A stretch of 64,000 nucleotides of DNA, taken from Cordia subcordata (Eukaryota > Streptophyta > Magnoliopsida > Boraginales > Cordiaceae). The stretch spans positions 1,258,501-1,322,500 of the forward strand of contig JAPTOF010000012.1 of assembly GCA_028554755.1 (NCBI GenBank). The letters are read 5' to 3'. The translations under genes were made by a program, and so were the position numbers. The notes beneath the pieces are model-generated. The model did not search any database. It saw nothing but the letters and a program-made list of their open reading frames with translations, and had not been told where the DNA came from. Of the stretch, positions 9,501-20,875 are shown one piece after another (position 1 is the stretch's first letter; each line of letters starts with the position of its first letter).

Positions 9501-12500
9501 TAGGATGATTTTCCTATTATGTACCTTAGGAATCTGACAATGTTTTCGTATTTAGGTTGGGAACTTTAGAGTTGAACCACCTGGATTATTTAGAGGCCGA
9601 GGCGAGCATCCAAAGGTACTTTCTTTATGCTAGCCATTGAAGGTTCCATAATATAGTTTAATACAAATTTCACATAGATTCTTGTACTACCACTTCCTTA
9701 ACTCCGTTATAGAGTTGCTTTAATGTTAATCTGGATTTCACAGATGGGAAAGCTGAAAAAACGTATCCGTCCAAATGACATTACTATTAATATAGGGAAA
9801 GATGCTCCAGTTCCAGAATGTTCTATACCTGGTGAAAGGTTCTTATATTCACATCCTCTTTTCTTTTCTTTTTCTTTCCTCTTTCCTTCTTTCGGCTAAA
9901 TCTTTTATACATTTCTTGGAGTTGGAATGCTTTCAGTTTTCCCGTTTTTCTTTTGGGCGTTTGGCATCACCAAGTTTCAATTTAGTCAAAGATTATAGAT
10001 TGGCTACTTCCTCATGAGTCATGACTCACCAAGAGTATAAATTTGTTTCTTTGAGTGCTATCTATGCTCAACCATTCACCTTTCAACTCTCTTATCCTTG
10101 GCAGCTGGAAAGAAATAAGGCATGATAATACTGTAACATGGTTAGCATTCTGGAATGACCCAATCAATCCAAAGGAATTCAAATATGTTTTCCTTGCAGC
10201 CAGCAGTACGTTGAAGGGGCAAAGTGACAAGGAGAAATATGAAAAAGCCCGGCTTTTGAAAGTACTAGAGATTAAATATACCTATAATTTTCTGATCATG
10301 TTATTGTTTTCCTTTTTTCATGAAAAATGAAATGGATGAACACAAATTTTTGTGTGGATGCAGGACTACATACAAGACATCAGAGCGACATATACTAAAA
10401 ATTTTACAAGTAAAGATCCTACAAAGCAACAGATAGCAGTTGCAACCTACCTTATTGATAAACTAGCTCTCAGGGCAGGCAATGAGAAGGTACAATCCTT
10501 TTGCCACTCTTGAGTTACCACCTCATCTAAAAGCTTAAGCTTATAGAGGGGATATTGGTTTATTTATTTATTGTATTAACACGCCCCTCACGTGCAGTGT
10601 AATTTGTTTAGAGCTTGCACGTGGATAATTTAATATTTTTAAGTGGATGGCGGTAAGGATCGAACCTGTGCTATTTGGCTTCCAGGCTCTGATACCATCT
10701 TGAGTTACCACCTCATCTAAAAGCTTAAGCTTATAGAGAGGATATTGGTTTATTTATTTATTGTGTTAACAACCACGCTTTTAGTTATTTCTTTTCTTTT
10801 GAATTATTTTTCATGTCTCTGAGGATGGGAATCATATTTTTATGTAAAAGTGAAGCTTCAAAGAATCACACCTCTATGTTGAACGACCGTATGTCATGTG
10901 AGAACGTGACTTCTCAGATATCATAATTATACTATTTTTTTGACTCCGTAGTTTAACCTACTTATGTTAGGAGAAGTATGTTACAAAGTAGTCAAACCAT
11001 GAAAGTAGTCTGGATTCATACTATGAAATGCTTAATTAATCTCTCATTTGACATGTACTACCCTTCCCAATTTGTTCCTTTAGTCTGAAAGTTTTTATCC
11101 ACTCTGATTCACTTTTAATTCCTTCCAAATGTGAAGCAGGTAATTCATTTCTTTTCCCTTTTCTGTTAGTCTCTGATTTGAAATCCAAATTCTTAGATTA
11201 ATTTGGATCACACCGTAGAAGCTAATTTTTTTAAGAGAAAAAAAGAAAAGAAAGAAAGGGGAAAAAAAAAAAAGAAGAAAGAAAGAACATGTAAATTTTC
11301 CAAAAGCTTCAAAGTGTACCTCATTATGGATGCAAGTATTGTTTGACCTATGAACCAGTCTCTACCTTGCTTTCACCCTTTTGCTAATCCTTTCGGCTTG
11401 CGTACAGGATCAGAAGGGAGGGGGAGGCTGAAGGTAGGAAGTCTTTAATTGGCACAGTTCACTCATAATAACTTGGTGTTTTTCAGGATGATGATGAAGC
11501 TGATACTGTTGGTTGCTGTACCTTGAAAGTAGAAAATGTGGAACCAATACCTCCAAATACTTTGAAGGTACTGCTCATCAAGCATCAATTGGGTTGTGTC
11601 ATATTTTTATGTGCAAGATTTTTAAAAACTAATAGACAACAGAACTTCCTTATTGATGCAATTTGTCTTTATGAGTGTTTTTTTGACTTTCTACTTTGGC
11701 TTCAACAGTTTGATTTCCTTGGTAAAGATTCTATTAGATATCTAAATGAAGTACCAGTTGAACCTGCTGTGTTCAAGGCTATTCAACAGTTCCGCAGTGG
11801 TTAGTCGATCACTGTTTTATATTACTTATCTCTCTATTGTTGGTTATTTTCTGATTGCTTTATGCCTTACCTTTAGGGAAAAAGGGCGGGGATGATCTTT
11901 TTGACAGGCTTGATACCAGTAAACTGAATGCTCATTTAAAGGAATTAATGCCTGGCCTCACAGCAAAGGTTTTCCGTACATACAATGCATCAATCACATT
12001 GGACCAGATGGTAAGATGTAAACCAGGGTTTGCTCTCACCTTTGATGCTGGATATTTAAAGTCCATGGACTCAAGTGGTAGATAAACTATGTGCACCTAG
12101 TAAAATATGATGAAGAGTATGTGTGACTAAAATTGCATAATGTTGTGAAGATTTTGTGCATGTCCTGTCTTCTTAAAGAAAAGAATTGAAACACATGGGA
12201 GGAGAGAAATTAGGAAGTTTAGCTGTTGGTATAATGAACATATTTTGGTATTGGTTGAACTTACTGTTGAGTGACCACCTTCATCTGAAAGTTTAAGATG
12301 TTAGAAGAGAGGTTCTCATATACTACCTCATGGTGGTTGTGATTGTCAAAATATCTCTAGAATTTGATGTAGGTCTTCAGATGGAATGCAATGGCACTAT
12401 ATTATGTTGGCTGCAAGAAAACAAGGGTTCTTATCTGAGCTTGATTGGGTTGTAGTACAAAGTGGTTAGCACATGATAATAAGAGACTCTGCAACTTCTG

Positions 12501-13315
12501 CTACAAAGATGAGGGATCTCTGTGATTTCTGTTCAAGCTTCACTTTAGGACATGGTTAAAAAAGAGAAATGCACTCGAGGTGCATACAATTCTAAATCAT
12601 AAAATACACGATAACAAATTTCCGGTGCAAAGCATTGGCTTCTCGATTGCATTTGTTCTAAAATTGATTCTGCAAATAACAGTTGAGTAAAGAGACCAAA
12701 AGTGGGGATGTTGCTGAGAAGGTTGTTGTTTATCAGCACGCAAACAAGGAGGTAAATTATCCAAAATTCAGCTGATTTCCAAGAGTAACTGTCTGCAACA
12801 AATTTCTTGGATAAATCTGAGTTTGGTTTGTCTTGCTGCAGGTTGCTATCATCTGTAACCATCAACGTACAGTCTCGAAGTCCCATGGTCAACAGATGAT
12901 GCGGTTGAATGAGAAAATAGAAGAGTTAAAGGTATTAGCGTTTTTCTCTTAATCATTCATTTCTTTATTTTCATTTATTTATTAATTTGTGGGCTGGGGA
13001 GTGGGCTTGACAGAACCTGCTACTAAGTCTCGTGAAGAGCAAGGTTAGCCACATTTGTTATCAGGGGCCAAGTTATGTTCAGAAGCCCCCGCTGACACAA
13101 GAGCGAAGCCATTAAAGAGCAAGTTGGAATTACATTTTTAGGTTGACAAATCAATTTTAGCCCCTATTGAAGATGCTTACTCATATTTTTAGCCCTCACT
13201 GAACAAAAATCCTGGATCTGCCTGTCTGCTGTTTTGTTGAATAAGAACTTCTTTGCATGTGCAGAAGGGGCTTAATTCCAAGTTCATTGGAGAATCTTGG
13301 ATATGAAAAAGGTTT

Positions 13316-13346
<31 letters not shown>

Positions 13347-14115
13347 AGAGAGAGTTCTCATTTATCAGATCTAGACAAGGTTTGGGGAGAGAGAATCCTG
13401 ATATATTGGATGTTATATGTTCCATGTGTTGCTTTGAAGCATCAAAGGGTCTTATTTTTATGCATAATTTTGCACTTTTCCTCTTTTGGCCTTGTGAAAC
13501 AAGGTTATTATTATCCTTAAAGGCTTGTTGTTAGTGATCTTACAATGATTGCTGCACGCCTCGTTTAATGGATTGGGTTTATGTTGTCCGTAGGGGGTTT
13601 TGGAGGAACTAAAAACGGATTTGGCTCGGGCAAAGAAAGGGAAGCCTCCTTTGAAAAACGCTGATGGAAAACCAAAGAGGAACTTGAATCCTGAAGCGTA
13701 ATTGCTCAACTTTGTGAATTTATTTATGCTTAATGGTATGTCTTGTTATGGATCTTTGTATGGTTGATATTCAATGCATTATGCAGCTTGGAGAAAAAAA
13801 TAGCTCAAACCAATGCAAAGATTGAAAAGATGGAGAGAGATAAGGAGACCAAAGAGGATCTGAAAACCGTGGCATTGGGCACGTCCAAAATCAACTATCT
13901 GGATCCTAGAATAACGGTTGCATGGTGCAAGCGCCATGAAGTTCCAATTGAGAAGGTGAGGGCCTTGCAATTAACTCAGGAAATAAAATCCTTCATCTCA
14001 TGTTGGGTTATCTAAAATTCAAGACTGAACATTCCTCTTTCTGCAGATATTCAACAAGTCTCTCTTGGCAAAATTCGCGTGGGCAATGGATGTTGATCCC
14101 AGCTTCAGATTCTAA
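6513..14115 (+). CDS. TOP1: DNA topoisomerase I, type IB (eukaryotic), 15 coding exons, 874 aa
   Basis: This nuclear enzyme relaxes supercoils by nicking one strand through a 3'-phosphotyrosine. Exons: 6513-7616, 7754-7948, 8300-8380, 9556-9615, 9744-9838, 10105-10261, 10364-10489, 11487-11567, 11709-11799, 11877-12010, 12683-12751, 12842-12931, 13594-13697, 13787-13955, 14047-14115. All have GT-AG introns and the model closes in frame. Residues 1-330 are a charged, low-complexity tail with five acidic repeats of the form DD(D/E)xPL or close variants. The DNA-binding core begins near [16 protein letters not shown]. The catalytic set is complete: Arg601 (LALRAGNEK), Lys639 (FLGKDSIRY), Arg697 (VFRTYNAS), His738 (ICNHQR) and Tyr833 (SKINYLDPR), 41 residues from the end. 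The lysine-rich linker is in exons 12-14. The length is close to plant TOP1. Introns 3, 7 and 10 host mobile elements. Confidence 0.97.
8922..9034. mobile_element. Short hAT-like MITE in topoisomerase I intron 3
   Basis: This 113-bp foldback begins AGCCTGTTTGGCT and ends with the inverted copy AGCCAAACAGGCT. The arms continue through 'tttattttgggg.cttata' on both sides. GCCTGTTTGG ends are common in hAT-derived MITEs of plants. Flanking target repeats are not clear. Confidence 0.75.
10508..10771 (-). mobile_element. TRIM/SMART-type mini LTR retrotransposon, copy 1 (TOP1 intron 7)
   Basis: Two 74-bp direct repeats (10508-10581 and 10698-10771) differ at only a few bases and enclose 116 bp. 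On the minus strand the left repeat is followed at once by TGGTATCAGAGCCTGG, a primer-binding site for initiator-Met tRNA. A G-rich 'gtgaggggcg' stands just before the other repeat as a polypurine-like tract. The flanks gccac (10503-10507) and accac (10772-10776) look like a 5-bp target duplication with one change. There is no coding capacity, and the element is antisense to its host gene. Confidence 0.85.
12265..12312 (-). repeat. Degenerate TRIM LTR relic in topoisomerase I intron 10
   Basis: About 48 bases beginning tgttgagtgaccacc match the left part of the TRIM terminal repeat seen at 51130, with several changes. No partner repeat or PBS is visible nearby, so it is either a solo LTR fragment or an old truncated copy. 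Confidence 0.5.
13315..13352. repeat. (GT)n(GA)n microsatellite in topoisomerase I intron
   Basis: About nine GT units are followed by GA/GAGA units. It lies within intron 12, between exons ending at 12931 and starting at 13594. Confidence 0.85.
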
Positions 14116-15024
14116 TACTTTGGTAAAATTTGTTAGCACAGTTCAGTGATTCTTCCCCAAATCCCCAACCCCCCTCTCTTCTCTCCTCTTTCCTTTCTCC
14201 CTTAAAAATTTTCCCGAGAAACCACCGGACGCTCATCTGATAATTGTTTAATTGTTTGCTTAACCATGCAAACATTTCTTGTTGTATTACATTTTAATTG
14301 AAATCGGGTGGTTAATTGTGCCCATCTTTCACTTCTTCATCAAGGCTGATAAAATATTTGCTGTTTAGTTAAAAAGTCTTCAAGATTTGTGAAACACGAC
14401 TGTTATGGATTGCGCTTTTGTTCGACTGCACTGGTTTGATGCTTGATGTCTTTGTTGATGGCACTGGTTTTATAAGAGGTCTAGAGTGATCGGCTAGAAT
14501 GTCTAAATTGAAAAGGTAAAATAAAAAAAGAATTTGATTTAGAATAAGAAATAATTTTAGATGAATGGAGGGGATGAATTCAATATCCTTTGGAGGAAAA
14601 GGAAAAAGCCGTGGAATGATGACGTGTAATATTAATGGAAAAGGCATGTATCCTCTCTCTTGTATAATACTAGAGTACATCCATACAAATGTGAACTTTA
14701 TATAGATTTTTGTAGTTCATGAGGTGGTAAATATGAATATAATACCATAAAGTTTTATTCTCGATGCATTTTCAATAATAATAATAATAATAATAATGTT
14801 ATTTTTTATGAGAAGTCTGAGTAAAATATTTAAATTTAGAAAGTAAAATTAAAAAATAATTTAATTTAGATTAAGAACAAATCTGTTTGGGTTGAGTGGG
14901 TCAATTTTGAATTATCTTCATAATAATCTGAATTTGTGGGGGATCCCCCATGCCTTACATTCTTGGATATGGAGGAAAATTTTACGACGATGTGGGTGGA
15001 GATGAAGGAAAATTTATCTTCATA
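14116..15024. other. TOP1 3' region and spacer
   Basis: A CT-rich stretch (14160-14210) after the stop is a likely 3' UTR. The remainder is AT-rich spacer with an (AAT)n tract at about 14778-14799. No gene seen. Confidence 0.5.
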
Positions 15025-15332
15025 ATCTCGGAAGCTGACCATCTATTTCTTTGGGTGTTCTTTCTCTAGAGGAATTTGGCGCTTAAGGGTTGGAAGAATA
15101 CTAAAGGCCTGCCTAATGTAAACATGGATGGCCTGCTCTCTCTTCGTGGCTGCAGAACAAGGCTAAAGAGGACTCAATCCAGTCTTCGATTATTAGACTC
15201 TTGTTTGGAGCTTTTATTTATCATATATGGAAGGAACGCAATGGTAGAATCCACAGGACAGCGGCACTTACAGAGGAGTCCATTTTCAACAATATTACTT
15301 TTAATGTAAAATGTACAAGTGTACATGACTAG
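15025..15332 (+). pseudogene. LINE (non-LTR retrotransposon) relic, zf-RVT region
   Basis: One frame carries the zf-RVT signature of plant LINE polyproteins (EADHLF.GCSFSRGIW) but needs a one-base shift near 15050 to read through. Positions 15151-15332 then encode the typical tail, with LLFGAFIYHIWKERNGRIHR, before a TAG. Endonuclease and most of the RT are missing, so this is a 3' relic of an old insertion. Confidence 0.75.
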
Positions 15333-16631
15333 GAAAGTTAACAACTCACTACTTAATACTGGTAATTTTTTTTTGTGGTTGGAACATTGATTTTAGCAAA
15401 TTTCGGTAGAGACTACCAGGTATTTAATAACTATTATATTTCTACTTGTTATTGAACAGTTTTTTAGTTAGGTGATTAAAGAAAAGGGAGAAAGATGGTT
15501 CAAATTAGATATGGTCAATCATGAAATACTTGAATCTTGATGTCCACAAAGAGAGATCGCGTGGTCACCTAATTGAATAGATGCTCACTAGTTTCGCATA
15601 AAAGAATGGGAAAGCTAAAAAGATGCAAATAGCACCATTGGTCCCCATCACCCCTTTACAAAAGGGGACGAAATTTCTTGATTTAGCATGTACTTCAGAG
15701 TTAAATTGCCATTGTAGGGGACCTCTCCTCAAGCCTATCTCTATTATCTACTCTCCTAGTCATCCTCAATTTATTAAGCCACTAGAGGTATATTCAATTC
15801 AAGAATTACCCTAAACATTAAGTTAAGCCACTGTTAGGTTACGCGCAAAAATATGTTACCCGCACGTCATATTCGGATTTACTAATTCTAGTAGATTTTG
15901 TTTCCAGCCAATTTGAATTATACCTCTTTTGTGTAGTAAGATTATATAACTATCCAAGTTCAATTATAGTCCTGCCACTATATTGAATATAATCAACTGG
16001 CCTAACTTGCTTAGACTTGCAACTTCCTTATCAGCCCAACAGCTTGCCACCATATTAAACATAATTAATTAACCCAAAATACTTACACTCTTGATAACTA
16101 AAGTAGTGAACCTATGTCACTATATGTTAAATACAAATCTTACAAAGAAACTAATGTGGAAGGAGCATTACAGGTCACGTGAAATAAGATTATCAAACTT
16201 GTGGAGCAAACAAGTTTGACTGCAGGCTTATATAAATTTACAACCTTACCCGAAATGAATCGTGTGAGTGACAGGATGTGATCCAAAGGTTGCTCAGTTT
16301 GAACAATGGCCTTCCAATTCGGAAGCAAAGTATGACAGTAATGGCACCAGGTGAGGACTGTGATGCTATGGAGGATGGTCCAGACCATGATCCTACTTCA
16401 AGTCACCAATATTGTGACGCCAAGCACCAACCCTACCTGTTTCTATTTTTGTTTCTATCACTTGTAAAACCAATGGCAACAAATTTGCATCCACCTCACT
16501 AACCCAAAGGAGCATACTGTTAAAGAAACTTGAAAAGGCAGGCAGTTCAATCTGACACCAAAGTACATGACATGGGGCAAGAAAATAACATATTAACAGT
16601 AGCCTGATTAAGGCCATACACTACTACTACT
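15333..16631. other. AT-rich spacer
   Basis: There are short open stretches only, none with recognisable similarity or splice structure. I see nothing to annotate. Confidence 0.5.
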
Positions 16632-16885
16632 ACTTAAAATTACCACGTCTTCTAAAAATGTAAGCTTGTAAAGAGGATATTAATTTATTATATTAACACG
16701 CCTCCTCACGTGCAGCGTAATTTGTTAAGAGTTTACACGTGAACAATTTAATTAAATGGGTGGCGGTAAAGATCGATCTTGTGCTGTTTGATTTTCAGGC
16801 GCTGATACCATCTTAAAGTTATCGCTTCATCTAAGAGTTTAAACTTATAAAGAGGATATTGATTTATTAATTTATTATATTAACA
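16632..16885 (-). mobile_element. TRIM/SMART-type element, copy 2 (intergenic)
   Basis: This is the same family as the copies at 10508 and 51130, with more substitutions. Terminal repeats are 16632-16698 and 16811-16885, and the internal part carries 'ggtggcggtaaagatcgat' and 'gcgctgatacca'. On the minus strand it reads repeat, TGGTATCAGCGCC primer site, internal region, repeat. Flanks ctact (16627-16631) and ttact (16886-16890) fit a 5-bp target duplication with one change. Divergence between its repeats makes it the oldest of the three. Confidence 0.8.
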
Positions 16886-17168
16886 TTACTGCTACCATTA
16901 CGTAAATCCAAACATGTCACAACAAGATAATCATCTAATTCGCTCCATTTACTACTTTATACGTCCAAACATGTTACAGAGTGTTAATAACCAAATTCAT
17001 GTGAACCTTACTGATGTCACACAGGACAGATCACACAGTACAGTTTAAACAAAACATGAAGAATTAGCAGAAAACAGATACATATCAGAGATACACATTG
17101 ACAACTTCTTAAATTGCAATGCTTTTCAACCTCCACAGAAGATCACTTTCTAATCTGATCATCACTTT

Positions 17169-19641
17169 CTAATCTGATCGTTTCTTTGCCAAATGACCAC
17201 GCATGTATCCAAACAAATTTTCTAGACGACCAGCAACTTCTCCCATTGATGGTCTGTCAGCTGGAACTTGTTGTATACAGGAGAGTGCTAACTTTGTAAC
17301 TTCTACATTCTTTCCATCATCCACTGGGAAAGATTCATGCACAAATGATCCTTGCGCATCCAGTTCATCCACCACCATCTTTTCCAACCAAGGCTGATCC
17401 AATATACAAAAATATATGTCTACTTTGAAGAATGAATCTGTATTGCAAACAATTGTTACTTTACTACAGAGTTTATAGCTACGTTACAATAAAACAAAAA
17501 AAAATTCTTCACGAGATTTTAAGACATATATATTCTTACTAGCATGGCACCTGTGAGTTGCACGAGGTGTCCTATAAATAATATGTTTGTTTTTAAATAT
17601 ATTAATTGAGAAAGATATTTTGAGAGTAAAAATGAGAATGAAATTTCAATTTTCAAATTAGAACTTCAAGAGAGATTCAAATGGATGTAACGTGAACCAA
17701 TAAGCAGTTTTATCTTGGAGAAATAAATATGTAAGACAAAAATTATTGTAAAATGTAAAAAAGCAACCGGTCAGGCCACAAAACCCGTGTATTATAACTA
17801 AAAACCAATAAATATTGTCCCTCTTTTTTAATTTATTTAGATGTAATGTTAATGTATTTTAAATATACATAAAACTTTTCTACACCAAACAATCAAAGGG
17901 GGCACTTCCTATATGTCAAATGACAAAAAATTAGCTTAAAAATATAACACATACCAAACAAATTGCAAGCAGAAAATGCGCTAGAGGAATGACACCTCCT
18001 AGTTTGTCTCATATATAAGATACCCTCAAAAAGCACTTATATGCAAACATTACACCACATTATTTGAAACTGAATTAAATGTATGAAGAATAGCTCAAAA
18101 CAAAAATTGAAATATAGAACAGAATGACATTTAAACAAATATATGCACAGTGACATGCTTATTCATGTCGCATGGACCAAAATTAAACTTCTACATGCAC
18201 CTATAATTGGCATGAGTGATGCATTATAAAAACTTTCAATCTTACATAAAGACTGCATAAGACATTCCAGAAATATAACAGTTCTTTCAAATATTGTTAA
18301 AGATCAACTGTACCAAGTGAGTGAAATTCTGTTGAGTAAATCTCTGGGCCAAAATATCCATAACTCGCATAAAGGTAATGCAAGGGCGGAAAATAGATCT
18401 TTTCATCAACAGGAATCCCGAATTCAAATAATTTGACATCACCGTCCTGCATTTAAAAAATAAAATAATCACAAAATAATAAACTACAACACCATAAAAT
18501 TACAAAAATGAAATTGATTAAAACAAAAAAAAAAAAAAAAAAACTACCTACATTATCGATCATAAAACTTGTTGCACTGGTGCTGCCAACCACAATTTGT
18601 TTTCCATGCATAAGCTCGACCAAACGTGCAATGTCCATTGCTGCTATCATTCGGGAGTTCCAATCAAGCTTTTCGCCTAGAGAGAAGAAAACAAACCAAA
18701 AAGACATTATAACAAATATATATACACGCAATCTAACATACAAATACATATACATGACCCATGACTTACTGGAAGGAATTACATCATAGAGATACTCTTT
18801 CCATTGCGCGTCATATACAACCACTGGTGTAGGTTCCAACGAGAATCCAATCACATTTACCAGGTTTTTACATGATTTCATTTCCTCCGAAGTCAACATT
18901 TTCAGTTCATTCTAGCACATGCATGCACAAAATATAACACATTTAGCTAAAATTATAACATTGTAATTTAATTAATGGGAAAAGCAAACACAATCAAAAT
19001 GACAACCAAAAGATACGTACACAGAATTTTCCTACGTAGAAGGCATTGGTCCGTTGTATTGGATGCAAAAAGTCCCAAGTTTTGACAGTCACCACACGAT
19101 CTCCTAAACCATCACCCCCAGTAAATGTCGCACCGCATAATCTGCTGTTATCCGCAGTTTTTTGAATGAAGTGGTTCTCCTTTCCGAATTCCCCAATTAA
19201 TGTGTTCAAATTACCATAATGCCTCACATCACCAATGTCCCTCCCTTGTACCGGTTTCCATTTCCTGTGTATATATGTAATTCAATTGCACAAATCAGAT
19301 CAATTTCTACATTTTTTTTTATATCAATTTCTGTATTTCTACATATAATTCCATGGAACAAGATTTAGATGTATATAGTGGCCCAGATGCAAGCAATTTT
19401 ATGTTGATAATAAGATAAAATGAACTGCTATCAATTTGTTTTTCGACAATTACAAGACAGGAGGGGAGTAGAATACGTACGGTTTACCCTGATGAATCAT
19501 TTCCATTGTCATCTCTATGTCCTCTGGCCACATGCTTTCGTAAAAGCTCGAATTTTTCAGGCTTTCTTCCCCAAAAAAATACGTTGCAAATGTTCTGGAT
19601 GTGCAAACCTCATCAACGAATCTTGACATTTCTTCCGCCAT
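17169..19641 (-). CDS. Receptor-like-kinase-related protein, catalytically dead (pseudokinase or decaying gene)
   Basis: Exons on the minus strand: 19641-19481, 19264-19021, 18911-18770, 18676-18552, 18446 to about 18300, and about 17391-17169. The first four join in phase. Kinase-fold landmarks are visible: a VTVKTW strand with the VAIK-type lysine, 'NLVNVIGFSLEPTPVVVYD', 'LDWNSRMIAAMDIARLVELMHG', and a C-terminal 'LALSCIQQVPADRPSM' block. Key motifs are absent. There is no glycine-rich loop, VGS stands where HRD should be, and EFG replaces DFG. The activation segment reads YGYFGPEIY instead of APE. Exon 5 runs to a TAA at 18297-18299 unless a donor at about 18310 is used, and I found no exon for subdomain IX (SDVYSFG) in the 0.9 kb before the last exon. 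This suggests a pseudokinase of the RLK/Pelle superfamily (WAK- or ZRK-like at best) or a pseudogene. The exon 5/6 junction is unproven. Confidence 0.6.
17400..18290. other. Long AT-rich intron/spacer inside the kinase-like gene
   Basis: From about 17539 the text 'actagcatggcacctgtgagttgcacgaggtg' looks like the end of a plant repeat, so part of this interval may be an insertion that removed the missing kinase exon. No coding similarity found. Confidence 0.35.
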
Positions 19642-20094
19642 AGCTAAGCTATTTAGATTCAGATCAGATACCAAGACTAAAACCTCCCTAATCTCAGCGC
19701 TATACTTTTTAGTTTATACCATGGAGAAATTAAGACATTTCGCCTTTACGTTCCACGACACGCACACTAAAAGTTTGTTACTTCTCCTTTATGCAATATG
19801 AGTTTTTCTTTTCTTTCCCCCCCCCCGCTAGGCAAGCAAAAGTCTGGGGAATTTACAAAAACAAAAATAAAAAGCCTTTGCGCCTTGCGAATTATATGCT
19901 GCACCAGCAGTGTGCATCCACGAAGCATCATGCTCTCCTACAAGCACATAAAAATCATGCACCTATTAAAAAAAAATTTTAAATGTTAAGTCACACACGT
20001 TCTCAAGCACACAGAGACCGCGTGGCCAAATATTGATCAATGACATAAGGAATCATGGAACTACTCCTTGACCAAATATAATTACTTGGTATAC

Positions 20095-20362
20095 TAACAA
20101 GAACTTATGAAAAGCTCGCCCGAGTTTTGGGAAGTTAATCTTTACCATTTCAATTGCATTTTGGATATGGAAAAGTGAAGCAGAAGAGAATATTCTTTCG
20201 CTTTTTATTACAAGTATTCGGATTTGCATGGAATCTTTCCTTCTTGTAGCTCTCCATCGTTATGGAAGCTCCTTTTAAGCATGGTGCTTATTCACAATAA
20301 CTAAGCCTTTTTCTCCTTGCACAATGGCATCAAGAAAAGCATAAGAAAGTTACAGGAAAATG

Positions 20363-20412
<50 letters not shown>

Positions 20413-20752
20413 TAGAGAGAGAGAGAGAGAAATGGAGAGAATTCTAATCAATGGCTTTGTGGATACTCACAACACCATGAGTATAATGATGTTCCCATGG
20501 TTGGCTCATGGCCACATTTCACCCTTCTTAGAGCTGGCCAAGAAGCTCACTAGCAGAAACTTCATTGTTTACTTGTGTTCAACCCCAGAACCAGAACACC
20601 AAATCCATACACACCACATTTTTCGGTTATTTTTACTCTTTTGCAGGCAAATTCAGAAGCCATGTAACCAAGTGCACTTTGAATCTTACTACTCAAAACA
20701 TAACGATCCAACATGGGCACCAGCCTTGCTCAACCATTGTCTGCAACTTTAG
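20095..20752 (+). pseudogene. Truncated duplicate of the UGT94-like gene with its promoter
   Basis: Positions 20095-20431 closely match 33885-34178, the leader and proximal promoter of the intact UGT. The ATG at 20432 opens a frame identical to that UGT over about 52 codons except for two changes (V18I and L46F), including the catalytic-His motif AHGHISPF. Similarity stops at about 20588, right after 'CSTP'. What follows is unrelated sequence to a stop at 20752, with no PSPG box, so it cannot be an active glycosyltransferase. A (TA)n(GA)n tract (20378-20431) has expanded just before the ATG and is absent from the intact copy. Confidence 0.88.
20378..20431. repeat. (TA)n(GA)n microsatellite in the leader of the UGT fragment
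   Basis: An A-run is followed by about 13 TA units and then GA units, directly upstream of the ATG. The matching place in the intact UGT leader (about 34150-34178) has only a short 'tagagaaagagag'. Confidence 0.85.
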
Positions 20753-20869
20753 GGCCACCAAAGCAGTCAATCAGGATGTTGCCCCAACCTTGACCCAAAT
20801 TCTAGCGGATATTTGAAAACTTTATGAACGGATTTAAGCGGATCGTAAACGGATCCATTGCCATTCCTA
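20588..20869. mobile_element. hAT-like element remnant at the UGT breakpoint
   Basis: The right end, CCATTGCCATTCCTA (20855-20869), is the inverse of TAGGAATGGCAATGG. It resembles the TAGGAATGTTAATGG end of the hAT element at 2506. The preceding block, with repeated 'cggat' motifs, starts where UGT similarity stops. No matching left end or target duplication is visible, so the assignment is tentative. Confidence 0.45.
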
Positions 20870-20875
20870 TAGTTT

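Noticed and set aside
10660..10697. tRNA-like 3' end with a CCA-type terminus (ggctctgatacca)
   Set aside because: It is the initiator-Met primer-binding site of the TRIM element on the other strand. No anticodon arm or D-arm precedes it, so it is not a tRNA gene.
12545..12892. 115-codon minus-strand frame in topoisomerase I
   Set aside because: It overlaps exons 11-12 of the confidently modelled TOP1 gene and is antisense to them.
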